Assembly: GCF_021166585.1 (NCBI RefSeq)
Contig: NZ_JAJOZE010000002.1
Span: 1-64,000, forward strand
Source: Metabacillus kandeliae
GTDB taxonomy: Bacteria; Bacillota; Bacilli; Bacillales; Bacillaceae
Length of the DNA: 64,000 bases
Direction of reading: 5' to 3'
Shown here piece after piece: positions 9,287-17,643 of the stretch; position 1 is the first letter of the stretch, and each line of letters begins with the position of its first letter. The notes beneath the pieces are model-generated. The model searched no databases and was not told the origin of the DNA. It saw only the letters and a program-made list of their open reading frames with translations. The translations under genes were made by a program, and so were the position numbers.

Positions 9287-9391
9287 GAATATTTAAGGCT
9301 GTTTGGTGAATATAACTGCCGGTTTCGGGAATATCCTCTCGAGTTTGGTGAATATGAAGCCTGGTTCCGGGAATATGATGCTGGGGTGTTC
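9287..9391 (+). repeat. 21-bp array 2 (GAATAT units)
   Basis: Five units begin with GAATAT at 9287, 9308, 9329, 9350 and 9371, exactly 21 bases apart and alternating TTTGGT and TTTCGG or TTCCGG ends. It is the duplicated partner of array 1. Confidence 0.88.
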
Positions 9392-9401
9392 TTGAAAAAA
9401 A

Positions 9402-9448
9402 GGATTATCTCTTTGTAAAAGTTAATTTTGCCTCCTCCAGTTAAGAGG
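9402..9448 (+). repeat. 47-bp direct repeat, copy B
   Basis: Partner of the block at 9195-9241 (42 of 47 bases identical), placed 115 bases after the start of array 2 as the first block is placed 114 bases after the start of array 1. Confidence 0.85.
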
Positions 9449-9485
9449 ATAATGAGATTATCTCCCCCATTCTCCACATTAAAAA

Positions 9486-9508
9486 ACCGGCATCCCAAAG
9501 AATACCGG
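9486..9508 (-). terminator. Terminator of the PfpI-family gene
   Basis: On the minus strand ACCGGTAT-TCTTTGGG-ATGCCGGT (one G-U pair) is followed by a run of T. Confidence 0.75.
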
Positions 9509-9523
9509 TCTCCTGAAATTCTA

Positions 9524-10048
9524 TTATCTTTCCGCCAGCACATCAGCAAAAGCCTTCCCGTACTCCGGAAGATCCGGCGGGCGTCTGCTTGAAACAATAT
9601 GGCCGTCAGTCACAACGGCTTCATCATGCCAAATGGCGCCTGCATTTGTCATATCGTCTTTTATGCCTGGTGTGCTTGTAACCTGCACGCCTTCCAGAAT
9701 TCCTGCCGAAATCAGCACCCAGCCAGCGTGGCAAATCTGGCCGATCGGCTTTTTCTCTTCGTGCATGTGGCGCACCATGTCCAGCACCTCTGGATAGCGG
9801 CGGAGTTTATCCGGCGCCCAGCCTCCTGGCACTAGAATACCATCAAACTCTGCAGGGTTAATGTCAGAAAAGGCGGCATCGGAAACAGCCGGCACCCCGT
9901 ACTTCCCGATATAGGTTTCACCGGACTTTTCAGCAGCCAGTACAACCTCAGCCCCTTCTTCCCTCATCCTCATAACAGGATACCAAAGCTCAAGATCTTC
10001 AAATTCATTGCTCACAAGCTGAATGATTTTCTTCCCCTTTAAACGCAT
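9524..10048 (-). CDS. DJ-1/PfpI family protein (YfkM-like general stress protein)
   Basis: From the ATG at 10048, preceded by GGAGGT ten bases away, the product is 174 residues, the normal size of YfkM/PfpI proteins. It has the conserved Glu near residue 17 and the nucleophile elbow IGQICHAGW with Cys near 104. Members act as deglycases, chaperones or peptidases; YfkM is a general stress protein in B. subtilis. It follows yfiC by 62 bases with no obvious terminator, so read-through from the exporter operon is possible. The precise activity cannot be read from sequence. Confidence 0.85.
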   Translation of the reverse strand: MRLKGKKIIQLVSNEFEDLELWYPVMRMREEGAEVVLAAEKSGETYIGKYGVPAVSDAAFSDINPAEFDGILVPGGWAPDKLRRYPEVLDMVRHMHEEKKPIGQICHAGWVLISAGILEGVQVTSTPGIKDDMTNAGAIWHDEAVVTDGHIVSSRRPPDLPEYGKAFADVLAER

Positions 10049-10110
10049 CGTCAGCTGCACCTCCGTAATGGATTGATGCCTTAACTGTACCATAAGGGAA
10101 AGTCTGTCTG

Positions 10111-11904
10111 CTATGAACTGAATTCCTCGAGCTGGCTATTGTAAAGCGAATAGTAATGGCCTTTTTTCGAAAGCAGTGTGTCATGTGTTCCGCTCTCTGC
10201 GATTTCACCATTTTCCAGCACTAAAATGTGGTCTGCATTTTGGATCGTATTCAGCCTGTGGGCAATCACAAAGCTTGTTCTGCCCTCCATCAGCCTTTGC
10301 AGCGCCTCCTGAATATTCATTTCTGTAATGGTATCAATGCTGCTTGTTGCTTCATCCAAAATCAAAATCGAAGGCTTAGACAATATGGCTCTGGCGATCG
10401 AAAGCAGCTGTTTTTGCCCCTGGCTGATGCCGCCTCCGTCCTGCTTCAGCAATGTGTCATACTGATCGGGAAGTTTTTCAATAAAGCTGCTGGCATTGGC
10501 AAGAACAGCTGCCTGTTCAACCTCTTCATCTGCTGCATCCAGCCGTCCGTAGCGGATGTTTTCCCTAATGGTTCCCTGAAACAAGAATGAATCCTGAAGG
10601 ACAAAGCCCATATGGCTGCGAAGACTTTCCCGGCGGATGGTCTGGATCTCCCTCCCATCAATCAGGATGCTTCCTTCCTGCGCATCGTAAAAACGGGAGA
10701 GAAGGTTCGTAATCGTCGTTTTTCCTGCACCTGTTGCCCCTACAAAAGCAACCGTCTCACCTGGCTGGACCTTAAAACTGATATCATGGAGCGTCAGCGT
10801 GTCTTCATAGGAAAAGGAAACATGCTGAAACTGAACTTCGCCTTTTACCGACTGAACATCTCCGGCATTCTTTTCATCAGCTGCTTCTTCCTCCATATCC
10901 AAAATTTCAAATACCCGCTCAGCCCCTGCAACAGCTGACAGCAGGGTATTGAACTGATTGGACAGATCATTCAGCGGCCTCGTAAACTGCCTGGAATACT
11001 CCGTAAAAACAACAATGGTTCCAATTGAAATAAAACCATGCAGAGCAAGGTATCCTCCTACCCCTGCAATGACGGCAAAGCTCAAGTTATTCAAAACGTT
11101 CATCAGCTTTGGAATAAAGCCTGAAAACGTCTGCGCCCAGTACCCTGCTTCCCTGAGCTGCTCATTTTTCTCCTGAAATCTTTTGATGACCCTGTCTTCC
11201 TGTGAAAATGTTTTGATGATCTTCTGTCCGGAAATGGTTTCTTCAATAAACCCGTTCAATTCCCCCAAATTCTTCTGCTGCTTCTTAAACATTCTGCCTG
11301 TTCTGTTCGTAATCCATCTCATGCCAAAGAACATGATCGGAATAATCATCATCGTTAATAGGGTCAGAAGCGGGCTTAGCCAGAGCATGACTGCTACTGT
11401 GCCAATCAGTGTCAGAACGCTTGAAAAAATCTGGATCGCGGAGCTGTTCAGGGTCTGGCTGACGTTATCAATATCATTTGTCACCCGGCTCATCAGCTCG
11501 CCATGCTGCCGCTTATCGAAAAAAGGAATCGACAGCCTGTGAAACTGCTGAAACAGCTGCGTTCTCATTTTATAGACTGTTTTTTGGGCAATGCTCACCA
11601 TCCAGATATTTTGCAGCCATGTTGTTAAAGAAAACAAGAAATACACGGCAGCTAACAGCAGCAGCTGGCCTGTCAGTCCATTTGTTTCTTTTGGCACAAT
11701 ATGGCGGTCAATCACATAGCCGATTAAAAAGGGACCAAGAAGCCCAAGGGCTGAGCTGAAAAGAACCATCAAAAGGACGACGGTCAGCATCCCTTTGCTT
11801 TCAGCAAGATAGCGCCAGATTCTGGCGAGAGTCCCCGTCCAGTCACTGGCCCGCTGCTTTTCTTTCTGCTCTCCTGCACGCCCTCCGCGAAATGACGGCC
11901 TCAT
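10111..11904 (-). CDS. yfiC: ABC exporter subunit, catalytic half (YfiC-like)
   Basis: A 597-residue exporter half: six membrane spans (about 38-310) followed by a nucleotide-binding domain with Walker A at 389-396 (GATGAGKT), signature ISQGQ at 493-497, Walker B LILDE with catalytic Glu518, and switch His549. Its start overlaps yfiB by four bases (ATGA) and has GGAGGG upstream. It pairs with YfiB, whose catalytic residues are degenerate, so this subunit supplies the working Glu/His set. Multidrug or lipid export is inferred; the substrate is unknown. Confidence 0.9.
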   Translation of the reverse strand: MRPSFRGGRAGEQKEKQRASDWTGTLARIWRYLAESKGMLTVVLLMVLFSSALGLLGPFLIGYVIDRHIVPKETNGLTGQLLLLAAVYFLFSLTTWLQNIWMVSIAQKTVYKMRTQLFQQFHRLSIPFFDKRQHGELMSRVTNDIDNVSQTLNSSAIQIFSSVLTLIGTVAVMLWLSPLLTLLTMMIIPIMFFGMRWITNRTGRMFKKQQKNLGELNGFIEETISGQKIIKTFSQEDRVIKRFQEKNEQLREAGYWAQTFSGFIPKLMNVLNNLSFAVIAGVGGYLALHGFISIGTIVVFTEYSRQFTRPLNDLSNQFNTLLSAVAGAERVFEILDMEEEAADEKNAGDVQSVKGEVQFQHVSFSYEDTLTLHDISFKVQPGETVAFVGATGAGKTTITNLLSRFYDAQEGSILIDGREIQTIRRESLRSHMGFVLQDSFLFQGTIRENIRYGRLDAADEEVEQAAVLANASSFIEKLPDQYDTLLKQDGGGISQGQKQLLSIARAILSKPSILILDEATSSIDTITEMNIQEALQRLMEGRTSFVIAHRLNTIQNADHILVLENGEIAESGTHDTLLSKKGHYYSLYNSQLEEFSS

Positions 11905-13631
11905 ACGGTTTCCCTCCTTCCAGCCTGTGAATCAGAAATTTTCCTGTATAGCGGCGAATCTTTCAGCAGCTCTTCATGGCTGCCCTGTGCGAGAAGCTGG
12001 CCGTCCTGCATCAGCAGAATATCGTCCGCTTCCATCGCTGTACTGATTTTCTGAGTAATGATAAAAATCGTTGATTGATATTTTCGAACCGCATCAAGCA
12101 GTCTGCCTTCTGTTTTCAAATCAAGAGCGCTCGTGCTGTCATCGAGCAGAAGAATCTTCGGCTTCCGAACCAATGCCCTTGCAACAGAAAGGCGCTGCTT
12201 CTGGCCGCCTGAAAGGTTGACTCCCCTCTGGCCAAGCGGTGAATCATACTGTTCCGGAAGCTTCATAATCGTTTCATGAATCTGGGCGCTTTCTGCCGCT
12301 TCCCTGATTTCCTCAAATGAAGCATCCTCTTTTCCCCAGGAAATATTTTCACTGATGCTTCCTGAAAAAAGCATCGCTTCCTGCGGTGCGTAGCCAATCT
12401 GATTCCTTAAATCCTCCAGCCTGAACTGGCGGATGTCCTTCCCATCCACGTGAATGCTGCCTCCTGCAGGATCGTAAAGCCTTGGTATCAGCTGAAAAAG
12501 GGAGGTTTTCCCTGAACCGGTCGCTCCCATAACAGCGATCATTTTGCCGGCTTTCGCCTCAAAGGAAATGTCCTTTAATACAAACTCATCTGCTCCAGGA
12601 TATTTGAAGGACACTCTATCGAATACAACAGACCCTGCGGCAATCTTTTCATCCTGCCTCACATCTGCTGCATCAAACAAATCCACTTCCTCGTTCAGCA
12701 CCTCGCGAAGACGTGCAGAAGAAGCTTTCGTCCGAGAAAAACTCATAATAATAAAGGAAAACATCGTCAGCGCCATCGTCATCCGAAGCGCATAATTCAC
12801 AATCGCCACTACATCGCCGACAAGCATGCTGCCGCTTGCGACTTCATGGCTGCCAAGCCATAAAATCACGATGATGCCAGCGTTCATCACAAACAGCAAG
12901 ATCGGCATTGACGTCTCGATCAGCTGCAGCACCTTGATCGTCCTGTCTTTCAATTTCCCGGACGATTCCGTAAACCGGCTGATCTCATGTCCGCTGTTCA
13001 AAAACGCTTTAATGAGGCGGATGCCTGATAAATTCTCCCTCATGATCCCGTTCACCTGATCCAGATTCTCCTGCACCTTCCGGAACATGGCGCCTGCCAT
13101 TCGGAGCACCCATAAAAGAAAGAGCAGCAGCAAGGGGATCGTCACAAGCAGAACAGCTGCAAGCTTCGCATCGATCACAAGCGCCATCACGGTCCCAAAA
13201 ACAACCAGCAGCGGCGCTCTCAGCATAATGCGCAAACTCATAAACACCATCGTCTGAATCTGCGTTACATCGTTCGTCAGCCTCGTAATCAGGGATGATG
13301 CCTGATAATGATCTAAATTCGCAAAAGAATACTTCTGGATTTTGCCAAACAGGCTCTTTCTAATATCATAAGCAAACCCCTGGCTCGAAAAACTGGCCAG
13401 AAACGAATTGGAGATCCCTGATGCAAACGCAAACAAAGAAATGCCAACCATCACCCAGCCCCAGGTAAACACTACATCCATATTTTTTGCTAAAATCCCC
13501 TCATTGATGATCTTCGCAATCAGCAAAGGCTGAACAAGCTCAACGCCAAGCTCCACCAGCATCAAAAGCAAGGCAGCGCCCATATGCAGCCTGTAAGGCT
13601 TTAAAAAACCAGACACTTTATGCATAGCCAC
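11901..13631 (-). CDS. yfiB: ABC exporter subunit, degenerate half (YfiB-like)
   Basis: A 576-residue exporter half with six membrane spans and an ATPase domain: Walker A 369-376 (GATGSGKT), canonical LSGGQ at 473-477, Walker B LLLDD. The catalytic Glu is Asp498 and the switch His is Gln527, the pattern of the non-catalytic subunit in heterodimeric exporters such as BmrC/BmrD. Since its signature motif is intact and YfiC's is altered, the pair has one strong and one weak ATP site. Start is GTG at 13631 (GGGGA upstream) or ATG at 13625. Confidence 0.9.
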   Translation of the reverse strand: MAMHKVSGFLKPYRLHMGAALLLMLVELGVELVQPLLIAKIINEGILAKNMDVVFTWGWVMVGISLFAFASGISNSFLASFSSQGFAYDIRKSLFGKIQKYSFANLDHYQASSLITRLTNDVTQIQTMVFMSLRIMLRAPLLVVFGTVMALVIDAKLAAVLLVTIPLLLLFLLWVLRMAGAMFRKVQENLDQVNGIMRENLSGIRLIKAFLNSGHEISRFTESSGKLKDRTIKVLQLIETSMPILLFVMNAGIIVILWLGSHEVASGSMLVGDVVAIVNYALRMTMALTMFSFIIMSFSRTKASSARLREVLNEEVDLFDAADVRQDEKIAAGSVVFDRVSFKYPGADEFVLKDISFEAKAGKMIAVMGATGSGKTSLFQLIPRLYDPAGGSIHVDGKDIRQFRLEDLRNQIGYAPQEAMLFSGSISENISWGKEDASFEEIREAAESAQIHETIMKLPEQYDSPLGQRGVNLSGGQKQRLSVARALVRKPKILLLDDSTSALDLKTEGRLLDAVRKYQSTIFIITQKISTAMEADDILLMQDGQLLAQGSHEELLKDSPLYRKISDSQAGRRETV

Positions 13632-13768
13632 ACCGTTCCCCGTTCTAAAGTTTTAAAAATCCCAGCCAAAAACAGCCTCAGTTACTACTATAATAGCCCT
13701 TTGCTCAAAATATTTTAAACTTTTTGTTTACTATGTTAAATATTTTATTCGAGTAACGAAATATTGAA

Positions 13769-13915
13769 GTGCGGAAGCGGCTCGTTCAGCCCCGACAAGC
13801 GCTGGAGGAAAAATCCGAAAAGTCCGGGTTTGACTTTTTGGATTTTTCTGAAGCGTCTCAGATCGGGCTAGCCGCTGGAGCTGGACCACTGAAATGCGGA
13901 AGCGGCTTGAACAGC
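13769..13915 (+). repeat. Dispersed intergenic repeat, copy 2
   Basis: Matches the reverse complement of 39-199. It carries the same 21-base end repeat at 13780-13800 and a decayed second end at 13902-13915. The central hairpin has arms 13809-13824 and 13832-13847 with loop CGGGTTT. It lies in the 597-base gap 13632-14228 upstream of yfiB, together with array 3 and the tetR terminator. Confidence 0.75.
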
Positions 13916-14051
13916 AATAAAAGTGAACCAAACTGCCTGATCTTCACTAAAGTCTTGCTCTTTTTCATCCGGCTCTTATAAAATTTGTTTTCGCTCTTTA
14001 AAAAAAGCTTTTTCCCGCTGGATGACGCAATTCAGGAGCACGTGAATTTCC

Positions 14052-14177
14052 TTTACTGTCCATTTTAACCAGTTTACTGTCCGCTTTAATAACTTTACTG
14101 TCCATTTTCACCCTTTTACTGGCGGAAACTGAAGATTCACTGTCCATTTTGCTCCTCTTACTGTCCAAACACTGTCC
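14052..14177 (+). repeat. 21-bp array 3 (TTTACTGTCC units)
   Basis: Six units begin at 14052, 14073, 14094, 14115, 14136 and 14157, exactly 21 bases apart. The core TTTACTGTCC is followed by a T-rich variable half. The fourth unit has diverged (TTTACTGGCGG). Confidence 0.9.
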
Positions 14178-14192
14178 TGCACCGAAATCAAA

Positions 14193-14222
14193 AGAGCCCC
14201 AGCTTCCATAAGCTGCGGCTCT
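14193..14222 (-). terminator. Terminator of the TetR-family gene
   Basis: Nested stems AGAGCC/GGCTCT and CAGCTT/AAGCTG flank the 3' end of the gene; on the minus strand the stem is followed by TTTTG. Confidence 0.7.
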
Positions 14223-14228
14223 AACCTT

Positions 14229-14798
14229 TTAACAATCCTGCTTTTTCTCCAGCATATTTTTCAAAAGGCTCAAAAACTCTTCATCGCTTTTTTCATTCTT
14301 CTGATAGTCCAGATTATAGGCAAGCATCATCCGGACGAGCAAAAAGGCGGTCAGGGGCAGCGGCACATCGCTGAGGCTTCCCTGTTCGATCCCGCTCTTG
14401 ACCATGGCGGATAATATCTGGACTGCATCCTCTTCGGAGTGTTTGAAACAGAGGTCAATTTCAGCCAATCGATATTCTCTGTATTCAGCTACAAGGGTAG
14501 CGACAAAGGGATCATGCCTCGCTTCTTCACTTATATAGCGGAGGAATTTTTCAATCCGGAACAGCAGGTCTTTCTCTTCACTGCTTCTTTCGAAAGCCCT
14601 TTGCCTCGTGACTTTAATATGCTTCATATAGCAATCAAGCAAAATTTCCGTCTTATCATTGTAATAGTAATAAATTGTCCCTTTTCCGATTCCGGCTGTT
14701 TTGGCGATTTCTCCAATGGTTGTATTTCGGACCCCGTTAGCCGAAAAAAGCTTCGTGGCAGCTGCTGTTATGCGTGTTTTCTTATCGTTGCCGTCCAT
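14229..14798 (-). CDS. TetR/AcrR family transcriptional regulator
   Basis: A 189-residue regulator from the ATG at 14798; a GTG six codons upstream is an alternative and neither has a strong ribosome site. The N-terminal helix-turn-helix (about 5-55) shows the family pattern ITAAATKLFSANG ... TTIGEIAKTAGIGKGTIYYYY. The rest is the variable helical ligand domain. It is divergent from the asparagine synthetase gene. Its own promoter is embedded in a direct repeat (ATAAGACTA twice), suggesting autoregulation. The ligand is unknown. Confidence 0.88.
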   Translation of the reverse strand: MDGNDKKTRITAAATKLFSANGVRNTTIGEIAKTAGIGKGTIYYYYNDKTEILLDCYMKHIKVTRQRAFERSSEEKDLLFRIEKFLRYISEEARHDPFVATLVAEYREYRLAEIDLCFKHSEEDAVQILSAMVKSGIEQGSLSDVPLPLTAFLLVRMMLAYNLDYQKNEKSDEEFLSLLKNMLEKKQDC

Positions 14799-14827
14799 AT
14801 TTGAATCAATCCGCACCTATCCGACAA

Positions 14828-14877
14828 TAGTCTTATGATTTTAATTTTCATTATACTAGTCTTATTGGCAACGTCAA
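14828..14877 (-). promoter_or_regulatory. Promoter of the tetR-type gene with flanking direct repeats
   Basis: On the minus strand TTGACG (14877-14872) and TATAAT (14855-14850) are 16 bases apart. ATAAGACTA occurs inside the spacer (14865-14857) and again 29 bases downstream (14836-14828). The overlapping word AGACTAGTAT recurs at 15069-15078 just before asnO. Confidence 0.7.
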
Positions 14878-14917
14878 ACAAGCCTGAAAAAAGCAATCCT
14901 CCCATCCGCCCCCAGGA

Positions 14918-14947
14918 TTTACTTTCCGCTTAGGTCTTATATATGAT
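14918..14947 (+). promoter_or_regulatory. Candidate promoter for the asparagine synthetase gene
   Basis: TTTACT (14918-14923) and TATGAT (14942-14947) are 18 bases apart, giving a start near 14955 and a leader of about 145 bases. Confidence 0.4.
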
Positions 14948-14992
14948 TTTAACCGGCAGGAGTTGTACTTTTAAAAGAAGGGGTATAGCATA

Positions 14993-15064
14993 ATGAATGT
15001 GACCAAATCATAAATTTGGTCGAATTTTTCGCCGCAGTTCGACCAACTCGGCCATTCAGTCGAA
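14993..15064 (+). promoter_or_regulatory. asnO leader with mutually exclusive hairpins and possible leader peptide
   Basis: GACCAAAT (15001-15008) pairs with ATTTGGTC (15014-15021), followed by GAATTTTT. The overlapping segment TTGGTCGAA (15016-15024) pairs perfectly with TTCGACCAA (15038-15046), so the two hairpins exclude each other. TTCGAC could also pair with GTCGAA at 15059-15064. A short frame MNVTKS (14993-15013) with AAGGGG upstream stops inside the first loop. The first palindrome could instead be the TetR operator. Confidence 0.45.
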
Positions 15065-15098
15065 AATGAGACTAGTATTCTAGAAAGAAGGTAATATT

Positions 15099-16925
15099 AT
15101 GTGCGGAATTGCAGGATGGATTGACTGGTCAAAGGATCTTTCCAATCAGCAGCCAATACTAAAAGAAATGACAGACTCTATTATTCATAGAGGACCTGAC
15201 GCGGACGGCTTCTGGTTTTCAGAAAGAGCGGCCTTCGGACACCGCCGGCTCATCGTTATTGATCCGGAAGGCGGAATCCAGCCGATGCTTTATGAAAAAG
15301 ACGGCAAGACAATTGCTCTCACATACAATGGCGAACTGTACAATTACCTTGAGCTCCGAAAAGAACTGGAAGAAAAAGGACACACCTTTAAAACAGCATC
15401 AGATACAGAAGTGCTGCTGCATGCTTATCTTGAATGGAAGGAAGACTGCGTGAAGCACTTTAACGGCATCTTCGCTTTCGGCATTTGGGATGAAGCGCGC
15501 GGACAGCTGATGCTCGGCCGCGATCATCTTGGCGTGAAGCCCCTGTTCTTTGCCCGCCGCGGCAGCTCCATCATTTTCGGATCTGAATTAAAGGTTCTGC
15601 TTGCTCATCCTGATGTGGATGCTGTGGTTGACCGCGAAGGCCTTGCAGAAGTATTTGCCCTTGGACCGATGCGCACACCTGGAAACGGCGTTTTTAAAGA
15701 CGTGGAAGAAGTCCGCGCCGGCCACTATATGACATTTACAAAAGAAAACACGAACGTTCAGAAATATTGGACGCTGAAAAGCAAAAAGCACGAAGATGAC
15801 CTGGAAACAACGGAACAGACGATTCGCTCTTTATTGGAAGACACGGTAAAACGGCAGCTGCTTTCAGACATGCCGCTCGTCTCCATGCTCTCTGGCGGCC
15901 TTGATTCCAGCGGACTGACAGCGCTTGCAGGAAGAGAGTATAAACAAAACGGCAAAACGCTCAGCACCTATTCGATTGATTTTGTTAACAATGAACGGGA
16001 TTTTGAAGAGGACTTTCTTCGCCGCGACCTTGATGAGCCATGGGTGAAAAAAGTAGCCGAGCATGTCGGAACCGATCATCACTCCATCGTTTTTGGGGCT
16101 GACAAGCTCGTTGAAAACCTGCTTGTTCCAATGCGCGCCCGCGACCTGCCAGGCGTCGGTGAGCTAGAAACCTCTCTCTACCTCCTGTTTGTTGAGATGA
16201 AAAAAGACGCAACAGTCGCCCTTTCAGGAGAGTCAGCAGATGAGGTTTTCTCAGGCTATCCCTGGTTTCACCAGGAGGAATACCTTGATGCCGATATTTA
16301 CCCTTGGCTGAAAAACCTTGGCGGAATCGCGAGAATTCTTTCAGATGACGCCAAAGAGAAGCTGAAGCCGCAGGAATACCAAAAAAGACGCTTCCAGGAA
16401 GCTGTTAGCGAAATTCCATTCTTGGAAGGCGAAAGCGAGCTCGAACGAAAGCAGCGGCAAATGTCATACCTGTTCATCACCCGCTTCCTGCCGTTCATGC
16501 TTGACCGAAAAGACCGTGCCAGCATGATGACAGGCTTTGAAGTGCGCGTGCCGTTCTGTGACTACCGTCTTGTCGAGTATCTATGGAACGTCCCGTTTGA
16601 AGTCAAAAGTGTCGACAACATTGAAAAAGGCATCCTGCGCCGTGCCTTCAAGGAGGTTCTGCCTGATGATGTCCGCAACCGGAAAAAAAGCGCCTACCCA
16701 AGCACAAAGGATGACGCTTATCTAAAAGGCATCAGCAAATGGATGCTTGACGTGCTCGATGATCCTTCATCACCGATTCTGCCGCTCATCAACACGGAAA
16801 TCATCCGGTCGATCGCAGACGGTACAAATGAAAGAGTCAAAGGCACAAATGCCCGCGGCCTGATTGACTATCTCCTGCAGATCAATGGCTGGCTGAAGGA
16901 ATATAAGATAGAGGTCGTTTTATAA
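15099..16925 (+). CDS. asnO: Asparagine synthetase, glutamine-hydrolysing (AsnO-type)
   Basis: A 608-residue class II amidotransferase. It begins MCGIAGW, so the Cys becomes the N-terminal nucleophile that releases ammonia from glutamine (domain about 1-210, with RGPDADG, YNGELYN and SDTEVLLH). The synthetase domain (about 240-600) has the ATP pyrophosphatase loop SGGLDSS at 265-271 and GESADEVFSGYPW. It makes asparagine from aspartate, ATP and glutamine. Length and detail fit B. subtilis AsnO (614 residues) better than AsnB or AsnH. The ribosome site is AGAAGG. It has its own terminator and is a single-gene unit divergent from a TetR regulator. Confidence 0.92.
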   Translation: MCGIAGWIDWSKDLSNQQPILKEMTDSIIHRGPDADGFWFSERAAFGHRRLIVIDPEGGIQPMLYEKDGKTIALTYNGELYNYLELRKELEEKGHTFKTASDTEVLLHAYLEWKEDCVKHFNGIFAFGIWDEARGQLMLGRDHLGVKPLFFARRGSSIIFGSELKVLLAHPDVDAVVDREGLAEVFALGPMRTPGNGVFKDVEEVRAGHYMTFTKENTNVQKYWTLKSKKHEDDLETTEQTIRSLLEDTVKRQLLSDMPLVSMLSGGLDSSGLTALAGREYKQNGKTLSTYSIDFVNNERDFEEDFLRRDLDEPWVKKVAEHVGTDHHSIVFGADKLVENLLVPMRARDLPGVGELETSLYLLFVEMKKDATVALSGESADEVFSGYPWFHQEEYLDADIYPWLKNLGGIARILSDDAKEKLKPQEYQKRRFQEAVSEIPFLEGESELERKQRQMSYLFITRFLPFMLDRKDRASMMTGFEVRVPFCDYRLVEYLWNVPFEVKSVDNIEKGILRRAFKEVLPDDVRNRKKSAYPSTKDDAYLKGISKWMLDVLDDPSSPILPLINTEIIRSIADGTNERVKGTNARGLIDYLLQINGWLKEYKIEVVL

Positions 16926-16931
16926 AAAGAG

Positions 16932-16958
16932 AGCCTGCCCGAGTGTGGGCAGGCTTTA
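16932..16958 (+). terminator. Terminator of asnO
   Basis: AGCCTGCCC-GAGTGT-GGGCAGGCT followed by TTAATTT. The next 300 bases to 17265 hold only a possible -10 (TATACT, 17232-17237) for the following gene and nothing else I can identify. Confidence 0.88.
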
Positions 16959-17265
16959 ATTTGATTTAGAGCTGATGTCAGGATGAGCTAAAAAGCAATA
17001 CGTTTCTTTTCCGGCTTCTTGCCTTAAGTTTTGTCGGTATTGGAAAAAAATCCTTCGATCTTGAATGCTATTTTTCTGAGCTAACTGACTAAATAATAGG
17101 CTCCCTCTTGGAGGTAAAGCGTTTTTAGCATAATACTACTGAAGTTTATCCTTTAATCTCCTTCTTCTTTCCCGCATTTAAATTATCTATTATCTAAATA
17201 TTTCTAAATCCACTTTTTCCATCCTAATTGATATACTGTACACAACCAACCCACAGGAGGTTCTT

Positions 17266-17592
17266 ATGTTTCTAGCAATCTTGCTATTTATCCTCGCCGG
17301 ACTGGCTGAAATCGGCGGAGGCTATCTGGTCTGGCTCTGGCTCAGGGAGTCCAAACCGCTGTCCTTCGGCATTGCCGGCAGCATTATTCTTGTGCTGTAC
17401 GGCGTTATCCCCACTTTTCAAAACTTTCCTTCTTTCGGCAGGGTTTATGCCGCATATGGGGGTGTTTTTATTATCTTAGCTGTTCTTTGGGGATGGCTTG
17501 TGGATAAGAAAACTCCTGATTTCTATGATTGGGCGGGCGCCGCCATCTGCATCATCGGCGTCTCCGTTATGCTCTGGGCTCCTAGAGGCTAG
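17266..17592 (+). CDS. yfjF: YnfA/UPF0060 family small membrane protein (YfjF)
   Basis: A 108-residue protein made almost entirely of four membrane helices (about 3-25, 32-48, 60-80, 88-106). Motifs [14 protein letters not shown] and YAAYGG are those of the YnfA family, related to small multidrug resistance proteins. The size equals B. subtilis YfjF. The start follows AGGAGG. Transport function is suspected for the family but the substrate is not established. Confidence 0.9.
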   Translation: MFLAILLFILAGLAEIGGGYLVWLWLRESKPLSFGIAGSIILVLYGVIPTFQNFPSFGRVYAAYGGVFIILAVLWGWLVDKKTPDFYDWAGAAICIIGVSVMLWAPRG

Positions 17593-17643
17593 AAGGAAAT
17601 AAGGCAGTTATAACGAAATAATCCAGCAAAAGGAGGTTTGGGA

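Noticed and set aside
9187-9597. Open frame on the minus strand across the duplicated arrays, with YSRN/YSPN heptads
   Set aside because: No good ribosome site, overlaps the end of the PfpI-family gene, and the heptads simply reflect the 21-base DNA period. Array periods elsewhere shift to 20, breaking frame.
14052-14177. CRISPR array
   Set aside because: Units of 21 bases have no separate conserved repeat and unique spacer of typical size, repeats are degenerate, and no cas genes are present. The same applies to the other arrays.
14229-14816. GTG start at 14816 for the TetR gene
   Set aside because: No ribosome site precedes it; the ATG at 14798 begins at the usual position for the family.
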